Shown here: positions 18,447 through 26,849 of the stretch, piece by piece
How positions within the stretch are numbered: the stretch's first letter is position 1
Layout: each line of letters begins with the position of its first letter
DNA from: Robiginitomaculum sp.
GTDB lineage: Bacteria > Pseudomonadota > Alphaproteobacteria > Caulobacterales > Maricaulaceae
Reading direction: 5' to 3'
DNA length: 64,000 nucleotides
Assembly: GCA_021776615.1 (NCBI GenBank)
Contig: JAJFFO010000021.1
Span: forward strand, 84,553-148,552
Notes under the pieces: model-generated
Told to the model about the DNA's origin: nothing
The model's database searches: none
Seen by the model: only the letters and a program-made list of their open reading frames with translations
Made by a program: the position numbers and the translations under genes

Positions 18447-19730
18447 ATGACACCGTTCAAGCCCACCAGATTACTCGCCATTCTTTGCCTTGCCCTCGCC
18501 TCTTGTACGAGTGTGCCTGCTTATGAAACGGCACCCCAAATTGTGGTGGCCGCTCCCGATGCGGCAAACGCAGATCTGGCACGGGCGCGGCGCATTGATG
18601 CCCTGCTTGGCACCTTGGTGGCAAAAGGTGCCGTACCCGGCGCTTCCGCCCTGGTCAGAAGTGGTGATGAGGAAGTGTATTTTAATGCCTTTGGCATGCA
18701 GGACCGCGAAAGCCAAACGCCATTCACGCGCGATACCATTGGCCGCATTTATTCAATGACCAAACCAATAACCGCCACCGCATTGATGATGTTGTTTGAT
18801 GAGGGAAAATTCGCGCTTGATGACCCCTTGGCCAAACATCTGCCGGAATTTGCAGACCTCAAAGTCTTTGCTGGCGAAAACGAAGATGGCGAGCCTATTT
18901 TGGTCTCCCCGGCCCGCGCCCCGACCGTGCGCGATGTGCTGCGCCATACCGCCGGTCTCACCTATGGGGTATTTAGCGAAACCCCGGTCGACATGATGTA
19001 TCGCGAGAAAGACATTCTCGGTTATACGCGCACCAACACAGAATTTAGCGCGGACCTCGCTACCCTGCCGCTATTGGTGCAACCCGGCAGTTATTGGATT
19101 TATAGCGTCTCTTCGGACGTTCAGGGCCGGTTGGTCGAAGCCTTGTCCGGCCAAAGCCTTGGCGAGTTCATGCAAAAACGGATTTTGACGCCCCTTCGCA
19201 TGAAGGACACCGGCTTCACCGTTCCGGCTGACCAGCACGGACGTTTCGGCCCCGTCTATCAGCTAACCAAGAAAGGACCCACGCGCCTTGAGGATGATGA
19301 CAGCTTTTTAGTTAACCAGCCCTTCCTTACCGACATGGCGTTTGAGAGCGGCGGCGGCGGCTTGACCTCAACCATTGACGATTACATGCGCTTTGCGCTG
19401 ATGCTGCAAAATGACGGTGTCGGGAATGGGCAACGCCTCATCGCAGCAGAAACCCTGGCGATGATGCGCGCCGATCAATTAGGCGACATCAACCATGGCG
19501 GTTTGGACCGGGGCATGAGCTATGGGCTTGGCTTTGGTGTACAAAGTGAAATGCCTGATGGTGCCCTGTACGCGCAGGGCTCATTTTTCTGGGGTGGGAT
19601 GGCCGGAACCTTCTTTTTCGTTGATCCCGCCAACGACCTTACCGTGGTGTTCTTTACCCAGCTTATTGGCGCCGATGCGCTAAAATTGCGCGAACAATTC
19701 GCCGCCGCTATTTATGGCGCGCCGCAATAG
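18447..19730 (+). CDS. Beta-lactamase-fold serine hydrolase, lipoprotein
   Basis: A 427-residue class C beta-lactamase / esterase-like (Pfam Beta-lactamase) enzyme. The lipobox LASC places lipidation at Cys20. The catalytic SxxK is SMTK, Ser103-Lys106; the second motif is Y-S-V in IYSVSSDVQGR, replacing the YxN of true class C enzymes; GGGGLTSTIDDYMRFA and a C-terminal F-W-G-G segment replace KTG. This pattern fits the family VIII esterase / EstB or penicillin-binding-like hydrolases rather than an antibiotic resistance enzyme. The ATG follows AAAAGAGAAAAGC. Substrate unknown. Confidence 0.85.
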   Translation: MTPFKPTRLLAILCLALASCTSVPAYETAPQIVVAAPDAANADLARARRIDALLGTLVAKGAVPGASALVRSGDEEVYFNAFGMQDRESQTPFTRDTIGRIYSMTKPITATALMMLFDEGKFALDDPLAKHLPEFADLKVFAGENEDGEPILVSPARAPTVRDVLRHTAGLTYGVFSETPVDMMYREKDILGYTRTNTEFSADLATLPLLVQPGSYWIYSVSSDVQGRLVEALSGQSLGEFMQKRILTPLRMKDTGFTVPADQHGRFGPVYQLTKKGPTRLEDDDSFLVNQPFLTDMAFESGGGGLTSTIDDYMRFALMLQNDGVGNGQRLIAAETLAMMRADQLGDINHGGLDRGMSYGLGFGVQSEMPDGALYAQGSFFWGGMAGTFFFVDPANDLTVVFFTQLIGADALKLREQFAAAIYGAPQ

Positions 19731-19822
19731 CCACACTGGGTCTAAAACCAAAACCCACCATGGCGAGACAATTATATCGCCTTAGTCGGCGTAGATTGTC
19801 GCACCAAACAGCCTGCCATAAA

Positions 19823-19852
19823 AAAAGGCCACCGGGTTTCCGGTGGCCTTTT
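19823..19852. terminator. Bidirectional intrinsic terminator
   Basis: A perfect 13-bp stem (AAAAGGCCACCGG / CCGGTGGCCTTTT) with a 4-base loop. A-run on one side and T-run on the other make it functional in both directions. It sits between the convergent hydrolase gene and the TonB receptor gene and probably ends both transcripts. Confidence 0.92.
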
Positions 19853-19874
19853 CCTTAACAAGTGTCTCGGTGGA

Positions 19875-22091
19875 TCAGCCGCCGAAGCGCTTTTTCAAAC
19901 GAACACCAAATTCGGCGCGGTCATTACTGCGAACGACGCCAACAAAACCAGCTTGTTGCAAGCGGCCCTGGTCATAAACTTCGTTGAAGATGTTTTCACC
20001 ATAAACGCCAAGCGTCCAACCACCATCGGTCGATTCATAATCAAGCGAGAAACCAACCAGATCACGACTAGCGATCTTTTCGCTGGCCCGATTGACCGAC
20101 TGACCGAACATGCTGCCACGGAAAGAATAGTCAGCATTGAAGGTAACATTGTCGCCATTATCCAACGGCACAGAAATCTTCGGTGCAATGGAGAACGTCA
20201 ATTCAGGGGTCAGCGCAGGCGCATCACCAAGACCAATGCCGATCGTGCCCGGATTAACCTGACGGATTTCTGCATCCATATAACCAATCGACGCATTCAA
20301 GCTGAAATTGTCGCTCAAATACAGCGTGCCTTCGGCCTCAATACCGCGAGAGCGCGATTTACCAGCGTTTTCAATAATGGTGACAAAGCCACCACCAGCG
20401 GTGGTGATTGAAAATGGCAAAGCCAGATCATTATATTCTGTCCAGAAACCAGACAACATGACCGTGAAGTAATCTGAAACCGGGCCTTTTAGACCAATTT
20501 CATAATTGGTTGAGGTGGTTTTATCGAAAGACTCAAACTGAGCCGGTCCACCAAAGGGCCGAGGTGGAAAGCCACCGGTCTGATAACCACGTTGTACTTG
20601 ACCATAAACATAGATGTCATCTTGCACATTATAGCTGGCATTGACGTCCCAAGTTACCGCATCAAAGCTTTCGCTGAGGAATTTGCGGCTGGCAAAAGTT
20701 GGGAATTGCGCATCCGCATCTTTTTCGTCGCGCGAAAAGCGAATACCGCCGCCGATGGAAAGACGATCGGAAACCGCGTATTTAATGTTGGTATACGCTG
20801 CATAGCTATCGGTTTTCTGATTGAGATCAAAAAAGCCAAAATCACCAAAGCCTTCAACTGCACCCGGCGTGTTAAACGGGCTAAACACCCAAGGACCGGA
20901 TTCGGTTTCGCCAACTTCGTGGAAATAATACAAACCGCTGACAAAATCGAGCGCGCCATATTGGCCGTTCAATTGTAGCTCAATGGAAGATTGCTGGGCA
21001 TTACCGTTTTCAGGAAATTCCGACAGATGAAGTTCCGACGCATCATCGTCCAAGCCGCCGGTGTAATCGGAGCTGCGATAGCTGGCCAGCACTTTGGCGG
21101 TCAGGTTTTCATTGGCTTCAAATTCTGAAGTGATTGAGAAACCAAAGGTTTCATTGGTGGTCGAATCCAGACCAGCAACCGTAGTGTTATTGTCGTCCGG
21201 GTCAGCAGGAAGAAGGCTGGCGTTCAACAGTGGGAAGCCACCATCAAAAATGTTGTTTGGATCTGGTGCCGGGATCGAAGGGTCAAACTCGATGGTGTAA
21301 GGCGACAAGCCATTGTGAGCGCTTGAACCGTCCAAGGAGAAAACTGTCGAGAAGCGGTCATTTGGCTGCCATTTGGCGGTGATGCGACCACTAAACTCAT
21401 TCTCTTCGCCAACGCGCTTGTCGGCGGTGGCAAGGTTTAGAAAATCGCCAACGCCATTGCGGTGCTTAAAGGCGCCGCTCATGGCCACGGCCCATTCATC
21501 ATTCATCGCAAAGTTTGAGTAGAAGTCTGCTGCCGCGCGGCCATGGGTTCCGCCTTTGACGCTAACCGTTGCTTCTTCTTCAGAACCCGGCTGCTTGGAG
21601 ATAATGTTTACCGCGCCGCCAAGGGTGTTACGCCCATAAAGCGTACCTTGTGGGCCGCGCAACACTTCGATGCGCTCGATATTGTTCAAGGACAGGTTCG
21701 AACCCATTTGGCGACCCAAATAGACGCCGTCAAGATAAACCCCGACACCGGGATCGGTGGTAATGATGTGGTCTTGCAAGCCAATACCGCGAATAAACAC
21801 TGCCGCTTGTGCGGTGTTACCCACGCCATAGCGGGAAATGGTCAAATTCGGAACATATTTGCCGACATCATCCAAATTGGAAATATTGCGATCTTCGAGC
21901 ATTTTTGGCGTGAATGCGCTGATTGCCGTAGGCGTTTCGAACAGGTTTTCTTCCCGTTTACGCGCCGTAACAATAATTTCGTCGTCGCGTGCGCTCTGCG
22001 CACTTGCCGGCGTGGCGACAATGCCCGCCGTCATTACCAATGCAAGACTGCTCAACGCGGTCCCACCGAGGCCAAGTGATTTTATGCTCAT
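19875..22091 (-). CDS. TonB-dependent outer-membrane receptor
   Basis: A 738-residue beta-barrel transporter. Residues 1-31 are a signal peptide (TPASA-Q). A TonB box-like DEIIVTARKREE follows, then the plug domain (about 55-165; VPNLTISRYG, FIRGIG, GVYLDGVYLGR, RIEVLRGPQGTLYGRNTLGG) and the barrel, ending in the C-terminal aromatic-rich AEFGVRLKKRFGG. This is the catecholate-like/Caulobacter-type family used for iron chelates, vitamins or carbohydrates; the ligand cannot be told. GGGAAAAATC precedes the chosen ATG. It is monocistronic; no energy or periplasmic partner gene is adjacent. Confidence 0.93.
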   Translation of the reverse strand: MSIKSLGLGGTALSSLALVMTAGIVATPASAQSARDDEIIVTARKREENLFETPTAISAFTPKMLEDRNISNLDDVGKYVPNLTISRYGVGNTAQAAVFIRGIGLQDHIITTDPGVGVYLDGVYLGRQMGSNLSLNNIERIEVLRGPQGTLYGRNTLGGAVNIISKQPGSEEEATVSVKGGTHGRAAADFYSNFAMNDEWAVAMSGAFKHRNGVGDFLNLATADKRVGEENEFSGRITAKWQPNDRFSTVFSLDGSSAHNGLSPYTIEFDPSIPAPDPNNIFDGGFPLLNASLLPADPDDNNTTVAGLDSTTNETFGFSITSEFEANENLTAKVLASYRSSDYTGGLDDDASELHLSEFPENGNAQQSSIELQLNGQYGALDFVSGLYYFHEVGETESGPWVFSPFNTPGAVEGFGDFGFFDLNQKTDSYAAYTNIKYAVSDRLSIGGGIRFSRDEKDADAQFPTFASRKFLSESFDAVTWDVNASYNVQDDIYVYGQVQRGYQTGGFPPRPFGGPAQFESFDKTTSTNYEIGLKGPVSDYFTVMLSGFWTEYNDLALPFSITTAGGGFVTIIENAGKSRSRGIEAEGTLYLSDNFSLNASIGYMDAEIRQVNPGTIGIGLGDAPALTPELTFSIAPKISVPLDNGDNVTFNADYSFRGSMFGQSVNRASEKIASRDLVGFSLDYESTDGGWTLGVYGENIFNEVYDQGRLQQAGFVGVVRSNDRAEFGVRLKKRFGG

Positions 22092-22299
22092 GATTTTTCC
22101 CAAGACTACGGGCGCGTTTGCGCCTCTATTACGCCAAATGGCATGCTGTGTTGTGTAGGCAGGGTACGATTCAATGAGTCTGGGTGGCGGTCAAAGGGTA
22201 TTTGACAAAAACCTGACCGTTTGAACAAGTTTTTATGAAAGTGTTGCAAGATGAACACCATAACCGGCGAAATTACCCATTCCCCCCCTTAGAAGGTCA

Positions 22300-23106
22300 C
22301 TATTTTTGACCCGTAACAAAATATGCGCTTAGCGGCATCACCGCCTGCTCCTGAGCAAAAGCGGCTTCCAATGCCGTTTGAATAGCTTGCGCCATTTGCT
22401 CAGGATCAGCATTGCGATCACGCAGTTCTTCGCACAGGGGATTGCCATAAACTAGGGCATTGGCGAATGAGCGGATCGACGGAATGACCTTGCTGATCGG
22501 CCGGTGTTCAACCTCAACCGCAGAAAAACCGGCCTCCATTATCTCTCGCCGCACTTCGTCGGGGTCGTTATAGTGAAACGGCACCTTGTAAAACCCCGGC
22601 GGGTCGGCAGGCAGCGCTTCTTCAACCACTTTTTGCGTAATTGCTGCGAAGGGGTTTTGCGCATGGGAATCCCAAACGCTGAAAATATATTTCCCGCCCT
22701 TGCGTAAAACTCGATGGACTTCTCGATAAGACTGAACCTTGTCAGGAAAGAACATGACGCCAAACTGGCAGGCAATGACGTCGACAGATTGATCCTCAAA
22801 TGGGATGTTCATCGCATCAACGACTTCAAATGAAACTCGATCAGCGCTTTTGATTTTCTCGCGGGCAATCGCCAACATCGGCGCATTTAAATCGCTGGCA
22901 ATGATCTCGCATTCTGGGACAAGCTGTTCGCTGAGCAGGTGTGTCACAACCCCGGTCCCGGCGGCGAGTTCCAACACCTTTGTCGGCTTTAACGCCAATA
23001 CGCGATTGGCCATTTCGCGCGCATAATCTTCGAAAATTACCGGCACCAGTCCGGTTTCATAAATTTGCGGAATTGTCCCGGTAAAATTTGAGGCGGTTTT
23101 ATTCAT
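22300..23106 (-). CDS. Class I SAM-dependent methyltransferase
   Basis: A 268-residue Methyltransf_11-type enzyme. The AdoMet-binding glycine motif VLELAAGTG is at residues 44-52, motif II acidic residue in IIASDLNAPML, then VVDAMNIPFEDQSVDVIACQFGVMFFPD and the post-motif FREVHRVLRKGGKYIFSVWD-like stretch. It resembles ubiquinone/menaquinone or small-molecule methyltransferases, but the acceptor is unknown. The ATG of MNKTASNF follows GGGAGATTTGAAA; the reading frame stays open upstream but lacks a ribosome site. It stands alone between the TonB receptor and flagellar genes. Confidence 0.85.
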   Translation of the reverse strand: MNKTASNFTGTIPQIYETGLVPVIFEDYAREMANRVLALKPTKVLELAAGTGVVTHLLSEQLVPECEIIASDLNAPMLAIAREKIKSADRVSFEVVDAMNIPFEDQSVDVIACQFGVMFFPDKVQSYREVHRVLRKGGKYIFSVWDSHAQNPFAAITQKVVEEALPADPPGFYKVPFHYNDPDEVRREIMEAGFSAVEVEHRPISKVIPSIRSFANALVYGNPLCEELRDRNADPEQMAQAIQTALEAAFAQEQAVMPLSAYFVTGQK

Positions 23107-23245
23107 TTTCAAATCTCCCATTATCGGCATTGGCGTTGCTATTTGACCTATACTTTTCACATAGCGATGGTCGCGTCCAAGACCCAAGCCCTAAAATACA
23201 GGCACTTTCCAAATTTACTTGGGGCGGTCACGCTTATGCAGGCAA

Positions 23246-23689
23246 TCAAACTTCGCGGTTTAAGGTAAGCGCCATAGCTGCATTATCAGCGGCAACCCGG
23301 CCATTAGCGCCATAGCCATGCATACGTCGGCGGTTGGTTGCCGCCTCTTCGGCGATGGCGTGCACCAAACCTTCGGTAAGCTCGCGCACGGTACCTGCGG
23401 CGAGGTTATTGGCCTTAAGTGCTGCATCAAACGCCAAAGTTTCACTTCTTAACGAGGCCCGCAAATTCGCCGGCGCGTCAGCAATCAGGTCCGGGTTTTT
23501 GGCGATCCGCGCAGTTTCCAAACGATAGGTCGTGGCCAGGATGTTCTTTTCTTTGGAAAACGGCTCAGCCTCATGGGGCGTGCGCGCCTCAAAAAACGCG
23601 GTTTCGCGCTCAATCATCTTTTTAAGGCGCTGGGTGAGCACAATCATCTGTTCTGCCCGATCGGCAGAATCATGCGCGTGCAAGGCCAT
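23246..23689 (-). CDS. flbY: FlbY/FlgN-like flagellar protein
   Basis: A 147-residue mostly helical protein, last gene of flgI-flgJ-flbY. In Caulobacter the same position holds flbY, needed for flagellum formation, and such proteins resemble the FlgN export chaperone family. Sequence evidence: a long N-terminal heptad-like helix (EQMIVLTQRLKKMIERETAF), then RPHEAEPFSKEK-like and ANLRASLRSETLAFDAAL stretches, and a C-terminal GYGANGRV segment. It overlaps the flgJ stop by a TAATG arrangement. The name rests on position plus helical character; a chaperone role for hook-associated proteins is inference. Confidence 0.72.
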   Translation of the reverse strand: MALHAHDSADRAEQMIVLTQRLKKMIERETAFFEARTPHEAEPFSKEKNILATTYRLETARIAKNPDLIADAPANLRASLRSETLAFDAALKANNLAAGTVRELTEGLVHAIAEEAATNRRRMHGYGANGRVAADNAAMALTLNREV

Positions 23690-24114
23690 TATTCGTCCTC
23701 TCCGTGAAATGCTTTCTGAGACGTAATTTGGGGTGCGATTTGGGGCGTGCTCTGAGACGCGATTTGGGGTTTGGCCTGAGACTTTGGCTGGGACTCAATG
23801 CCCTGAAGGCGCAATATCTCGGTCTTCAGCTGGTCAGAAAGACCAATGCCGCCATTTTGGGCGAACACCTTGGCATATTCTTCTTGCAATAATCCCGAAA
23901 AAGCTTTCTCGCCGGCGCCGCCACCAAAAGGGCCGTCAGATTCCAGCCCGGAAAACATGCTTTGCACCATTTGGCCTAGAAAAAACGACTCAAATTCCCG
24001 CGCCACTTGCGCCGCTTGCGCCTCGGTACGGACCAGGCTGATGTCAGGCGCATTTGTGGGCTTTGTAGCAAGCGCTTGGGTAAGATAGGCGCTGGAAGCA
24101 AAAACGTCGGCCAT
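23689..24114 (-). CDS. flgJ: Rod-binding protein FlgJ, N-terminal domain only
   Basis: A 141-residue protein with the Rod-binding domain (about 32-95): VAREFESFFLGQMVQSMFSG and the AFSGLLQEEYAKVFAQNGGIGLSDQL region match the N-terminal half of gammaproteobacterial FlgJ. The muramidase domain is absent, as in most alphaproteobacteria, so another enzyme must open the peptidoglycan for the rod. The C-terminus is a low-complexity Gln/Ser/Pro tail with repeated QI(A/T)SQ(S/K)-like units. It starts immediately after the flgI stop (TAAATG). Confidence 0.92.
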   Translation of the reverse strand: MADVFASSAYLTQALATKPTNAPDISLVRTEAQAAQVAREFESFFLGQMVQSMFSGLESDGPFGGGAGEKAFSGLLQEEYAKVFAQNGGIGLSDQLKTEILRLQGIESQPKSQAKPQIASQSTPQIAPQITSQKAFHGEDE

Positions 24115-25233
24115 TTACAACACCTCGATTTCCGCTTGCAGCGCGCCCGCCGCCTTGATTGATTGCAAAATGGTGATCATATCGCGCGGCGTCAGCCCCA
24201 GTGCATTCAGCCCGCCAACCAGATCTTTTAGCGCCACACCGTCTTTCACCACCACCAGGCCAGTGCCCTTTTCTTCCTCAACGGAAACATTTGTGCGCGG
24301 CACCACCGTGGTCTCGCCGCCGGCAAAAGCGCCGGGTTGGCTGACTTGCGGGGTTTCTTCAATGGTAATGGTCAGATTGCCCTGGGCAATCGCCACCGTG
24401 CTGACCCGCACATTCTCGCCCATAACAATGACGCCGCTAACTTCGTCAATAACCACTTTGGCTGGCAAATCTGGCTCTACCCGAAGCTGTTCAACATCGG
24501 CCAGCAGCGATATCATATCACCCTTCCAATTTGGTGGGCGGGTCAGTCGAATGGCGGTAGGGTTTAACGCCAGCGCCAATGGCAGGCCAGCATAAGAGTT
24601 AATCGCCCCGGCAACGCGCCGGGCCGTCGTTAGATCCGGATTACGCAAAGACAAACGCAGGCTGCTTTGCCCGGCAAGATCAAACCCGGTTTCGCGTTCA
24701 ACAATGCCGCCATTAGATATCCGCCCGGCGGTCGGCACGCCTTGCGAGATTGCCGCCGCATCTCCGCCAGCACTAAACCCGCCAATGGCAATCTGCCCTT
24801 GCGCGACCGCATAAATTTCGCCGTCCGCGCCCATTAATGGTGTAACCAATAACTGTCCGCCCTGCAGACTTTCGGAATCGCCCATGGCCGAAACGGTAAC
24901 GTCCACCCGCGATCCTTGCATGGCAAAACCGGACAAATTGGCGGTCACCATCACCGCCGCCACATTGTCCGTATTCAAATTAGCCCCGCGGGTGTTAACC
25001 CCCAGGCGTTCCAGCATGGATTCCAGACTTTGCTTGGTAAACGGAGCGTTGCGCAAACTATCGCCCGTGCCATCAAGGCCCACCACAAGACCGTAGCCAA
25101 CAAGCTGGTTCTCACGAATGCCCTCAATGTCGGCAATGTCCTTAATCCGCGTTCCGGCAAAGGCTGATGAAAGTGGAAAAACCAGCACCAAGCCTGCGAA
25201 CAAAGCAAACACCACGCCTTTGAACTGAACCAT
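24115..25233 (-). CDS. flgI: Flagellar P-ring protein FlgI
   Basis: A 372-residue periplasmic protein that forms the P-ring around the rod. It has a signal peptide (about 1-26, ending AFAG), followed by TRIKDIADIEGIRENQLVGYGL-type text and KNAPFTKQSLESML-like, both hallmark FlgI blocks; the C-terminus PRDMITILQSIKAAGALQAE is also conserved. I chose the ATG nine bases after GAGGT; another ATG three codons upstream is possible but too close to that site. First gene of flgI-flgJ-flbY; a sigma-54 promoter lies about 40 bp upstream. Confidence 0.95.
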   Translation of the reverse strand: MVQFKGVVFALFAGLVLVFPLSSAFAGTRIKDIADIEGIRENQLVGYGLVVGLDGTGDSLRNAPFTKQSLESMLERLGVNTRGANLNTDNVAAVMVTANLSGFAMQGSRVDVTVSAMGDSESLQGGQLLVTPLMGADGEIYAVAQGQIAIGGFSAGGDAAAISQGVPTAGRISNGGIVERETGFDLAGQSSLRLSLRNPDLTTARRVAGAINSYAGLPLALALNPTAIRLTRPPNWKGDMISLLADVEQLRVEPDLPAKVVIDEVSGVIVMGENVRVSTVAIAQGNLTITIEETPQVSQPGAFAGGETTVVPRTNVSVEEEKGTGLVVVKDGVALKDLVGGLNALGLTPRDMITILQSIKAAGALQAEIEVL

Positions 25234-25270
25234 TGTCGCCATACCTCAATAACTGATCTGCCCAAACTCT

Positions 25271-25286
25271 TGCGAATTTCATGCCA
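25271..25286 (-). promoter_or_regulatory. Sigma-54 promoter of flgI operon
   Basis: On the minus strand the sequence is TGGCATGAAATTCGCA. It matches the consensus TGGCACG-N4-TTGCA at 10 of 12 defined positions, with the invariant GG and GC at the required 12-bp spacing. The predicted transcript begins about 25 bp before the flgI ATG. In Caulobacter the flgI operon is likewise sigma-54 dependent. Confidence 0.8.
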
Positions 25287-25364
25287 GTTTCCTTGCGGCG
25301 ATACTGCAAAATTATCCTTATAATTCAATATATTAACGATTAGCCATGAATGCGGTTACCGTGC

Positions 25365-25374
25365 TCGGCAAGAA
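25365..25374 (+). promoter_or_regulatory. Candidate FlbD-type enhancer element
   Basis: TCGGCAAGAA lies 80 bp upstream of the flgI sigma-54 -24 element. The near-identical TCGGCAGGAA lies 85 bp upstream of the flgF sigma-54 promoter, same orientation. The position fits an upstream activator site such as the FlbD-binding ftr of Caulobacter. Assignment is inference. Confidence 0.5.
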
Positions 25375-25410
25375 TGTATAGGCAAGTCTGGCCGGGTCGG
25401 TCATTTATGC

Positions 25411-25426
25411 TTAATCAGGCGTTAAC
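25411..25426 (+). promoter_or_regulatory. CtrA box upstream of fliX
   Basis: TTAA-TCAGGCG-TTAAC is a perfect match to the CtrA consensus TTAA-N7-TTAAC. It lies 45 bp upstream of the fliX ATG. In Caulobacter fliX is a CtrA-controlled class II gene divergent from flgI, and the same arrangement is seen here. Binding itself is inference. Confidence 0.8.
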
Positions 25427-25470
25427 GCCCACAGGGCACACTCGGCGCACGATTAACAAGGCGGATATAG

Positions 25471-25890
25471 ATGAGAATCAATTCAGCAGAACGGACCCGC
25501 GCGACCAGCAAAGCCAAGGCAAGCCGCGGCGGCAGCAATGGTGTCTTTACCCCGCAAAACGGCAGCACCAGCCAAAGCACCGCAACCATGTCCAGTACCG
25601 CCGCCAGTTCGATCGCCTCAATCGACACCTTGATCGCTTTGCAGGAGGGCGATGATTTTCGCCAAGCACGCAAAGCCGCTACCCAGCGCGCCGACGATAT
25701 TTTGGACATTCTCTCCGGCGTGCGCTTAGGGCTTTTGGAAGGTGTTATTCCGCGCCGCGCGTTGCAACGTCTCAACGCAACTCTGGCGCAGACCCGCGCC
25801 AGCACCGGCGATGTACGATTGGAAACGATTCTCAATGAAGTTGAGTTGCGTGCACAGGTGGAAATGGCGAAACTCGATTCGCGCGCTTAA
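25471..25890 (+). CDS. fliX: Flagellar assembly regulator FliX
   Basis: A 139-residue protein of the FliX family, a trans-acting factor that couples early flagellar assembly to FlbD/sigma-54 transcription in Caulobacter. The N-terminus begins MRINSAERT and is Ser/Thr/Gly-rich; the C-terminal helical region (IASIDTLIALQEGDDFRQAR, then QRADDILDILSGVRLGLLEG and LQRLNATLAQTR) is the family core. It is divergent from flgI, again as in Caulobacter. The family is found chiefly in Caulobacterales, Rhodospirillales and relatives, so it helps classify the organism. AAGGCGG precedes the ATG. Confidence 0.88.
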   Translation: MRINSAERTRATSKAKASRGGSNGVFTPQNGSTSQSTATMSSTAASSIASIDTLIALQEGDDFRQARKAATQRADDILDILSGVRLGLLEGVIPRRALQRLNATLAQTRASTGDVRLETILNEVELRAQVEMAKLDSRA

Positions 25891-25953
25891 CAAACATCAC
25901 AAAATCGTGTTAATTCGTTGTTTTTATTTACTGATTTCTAACATACACTGGAA

Positions 25954-25981
25954 TTGACGCCAACACGCCTTTAGCTATACT
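25954..25981 (+). promoter_or_regulatory. Sigma-70 promoter of dksA
   Basis: TTGACG, a 16-base spacer, then TATACT: close to the housekeeping consensus. Transcription would start near 25988, giving a 50-base leader before dksA. Confidence 0.7.
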
Positions 25982-26040
25982 CCGCCCAATTTTGAAGCTG
26001 ACCGCGCCCTATGGCACAAATGTTCGACAGGAGATTGAGT

Positions 26041-26469
26041 ATGGCACTTGCCGACACTGCTGGCGTTGAATTGCCCGACGAATACACCCCACACACGGAT
26101 GAAGAGTTTATGGGGTCGCGACAAACCGAATATTTTCGCCGCAAGCTGCTGGCGTGGAAAGCCGAAATCATTGATGAGAGCCGCGAGACCATCGCTAATT
26201 TGCGTAAAGAAACAGAATCGCATCCTGATTTGACCGATCGCGCCTCGACCGAGGCCGACCGCACCCTGGAATTGCGCGCCAGAGACCGCCAGCGCAAATT
26301 AGTCTCTAAAATTGATGCCGCTTTGGCCCGTGTTGAAGACGGCTCCTATGGCTTTTGCGAGGAAACGGGCGAACCTATTCAGCTCGCCCGCCTTGATGCC
26401 CGCCCGATTGCAACCTTAAGCCTGGAAGCGCAAGAACGTCATGAGCGCAAAGAGCGCACGCGCCTCTAA
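26041..26469 (+). CDS. dksA: RNA polymerase-binding DksA, eroded zinc finger
   Basis: A 142-residue DksA/TraR-family transcription factor. It binds the RNA polymerase secondary channel and works with ppGpp. The coiled coil (about 28-100) carries the tip HPDLTDRASTE, corresponding to the DxxDxA functional tip. The C-terminal zinc finger is degenerate: the four Cys positions read Cys, Thr, Ser, Ala (GFCEETGEPI... ATLSLEAQE). DksA2-type proteins with CxxT...CxxA do not need zinc; here only the first Cys survives. AGGAG eight bases before this ATG fixes the start over an ATG ten codons upstream. Confidence 0.92.
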   Translation: MALADTAGVELPDEYTPHTDEEFMGSRQTEYFRRKLLAWKAEIIDESRETIANLRKETESHPDLTDRASTEADRTLELRARDRQRKLVSKIDAALARVEDGSYGFCEETGEPIQLARLDARPIATLSLEAQERHERKERTRL

Positions 26470-26849
26470 GCTCGTTGGTCTAATTTATTGGACAAATGCG
26501 CGATTTGAAGTTCCACACGTTTCACCTCGCGTACGATAGCGTATTTATTCATCTCCATGAACAGCCACAGCTTGAGCATGGAGATGGCCAACATAGCTAT
26601 AATGATACCAAAGCCATAAAGCCCCAACAGGCGGGTATCGTCAGTGTGCATAAATTGCCACCCCATCCACACGGCCGCGATAAAGAAGACGAAGGTAGAT
26701 ACACTCATCAGCACCGTCCAGAACCGCATTTTACCGGTAAACACGCCGCCCAGCATGGCAAACAACCCCGGCTCGGCAGCGACGGCGTCCAGTTTTTGCA
26801 ACTCGACCTCTGACAATACTTTACGAATTTCTTCATCCAGATCATTCAT
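26466..26849 (-). CDS. DUF6768-like membrane protein coupled to ECF sigma
   Basis: A 127-residue protein beginning MNDLDEEIRKVLSEVELQKLD, with two hydrophobic helices (about 43-65 and 76-95) and a basic C-terminal helix (EVKRVELQIAHLSNKL). It resembles the DUF6768 family. Its start overlaps the stop of the sigma factor gene by 4 bases (ATGA), so translation is coupled. Membrane proteins cotranscribed with ECF sigma factors are often anti-sigma factors, but this one has no recognised anti-sigma domain; the role is inference. Its stop overlaps the convergent dksA stop by 3 bases. Confidence 0.78.
   Translation of the reverse strand: MNDLDEEIRKVLSEVELQKLDAVAAEPGLFAMLGGVFTGKMRFWTVLMSVSTFVFFIAAVWMGWQFMHTDDTRLLGLYGFGIIIAMLAISMLKLWLFMEMNKYAIVREVKRVELQIAHLSNKLDQRA

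Noticed and set aside
18447..19730. Antibiotic-resistance beta-lactamase
   Set aside because: SxxK is present but the YxN and KTG motifs of class C enzymes are replaced; lipoprotein nature and overall pattern suit an esterase/peptidase-like hydrolase.
25435..25449. Possible sigma-54 promoter GGGCACACTCGGCGCA facing fliX
   Set aside because: GG and GC spacing is correct but the -12 element is poor and a perfect CtrA box lies directly upstream, so a sigma-54 role is less likely.
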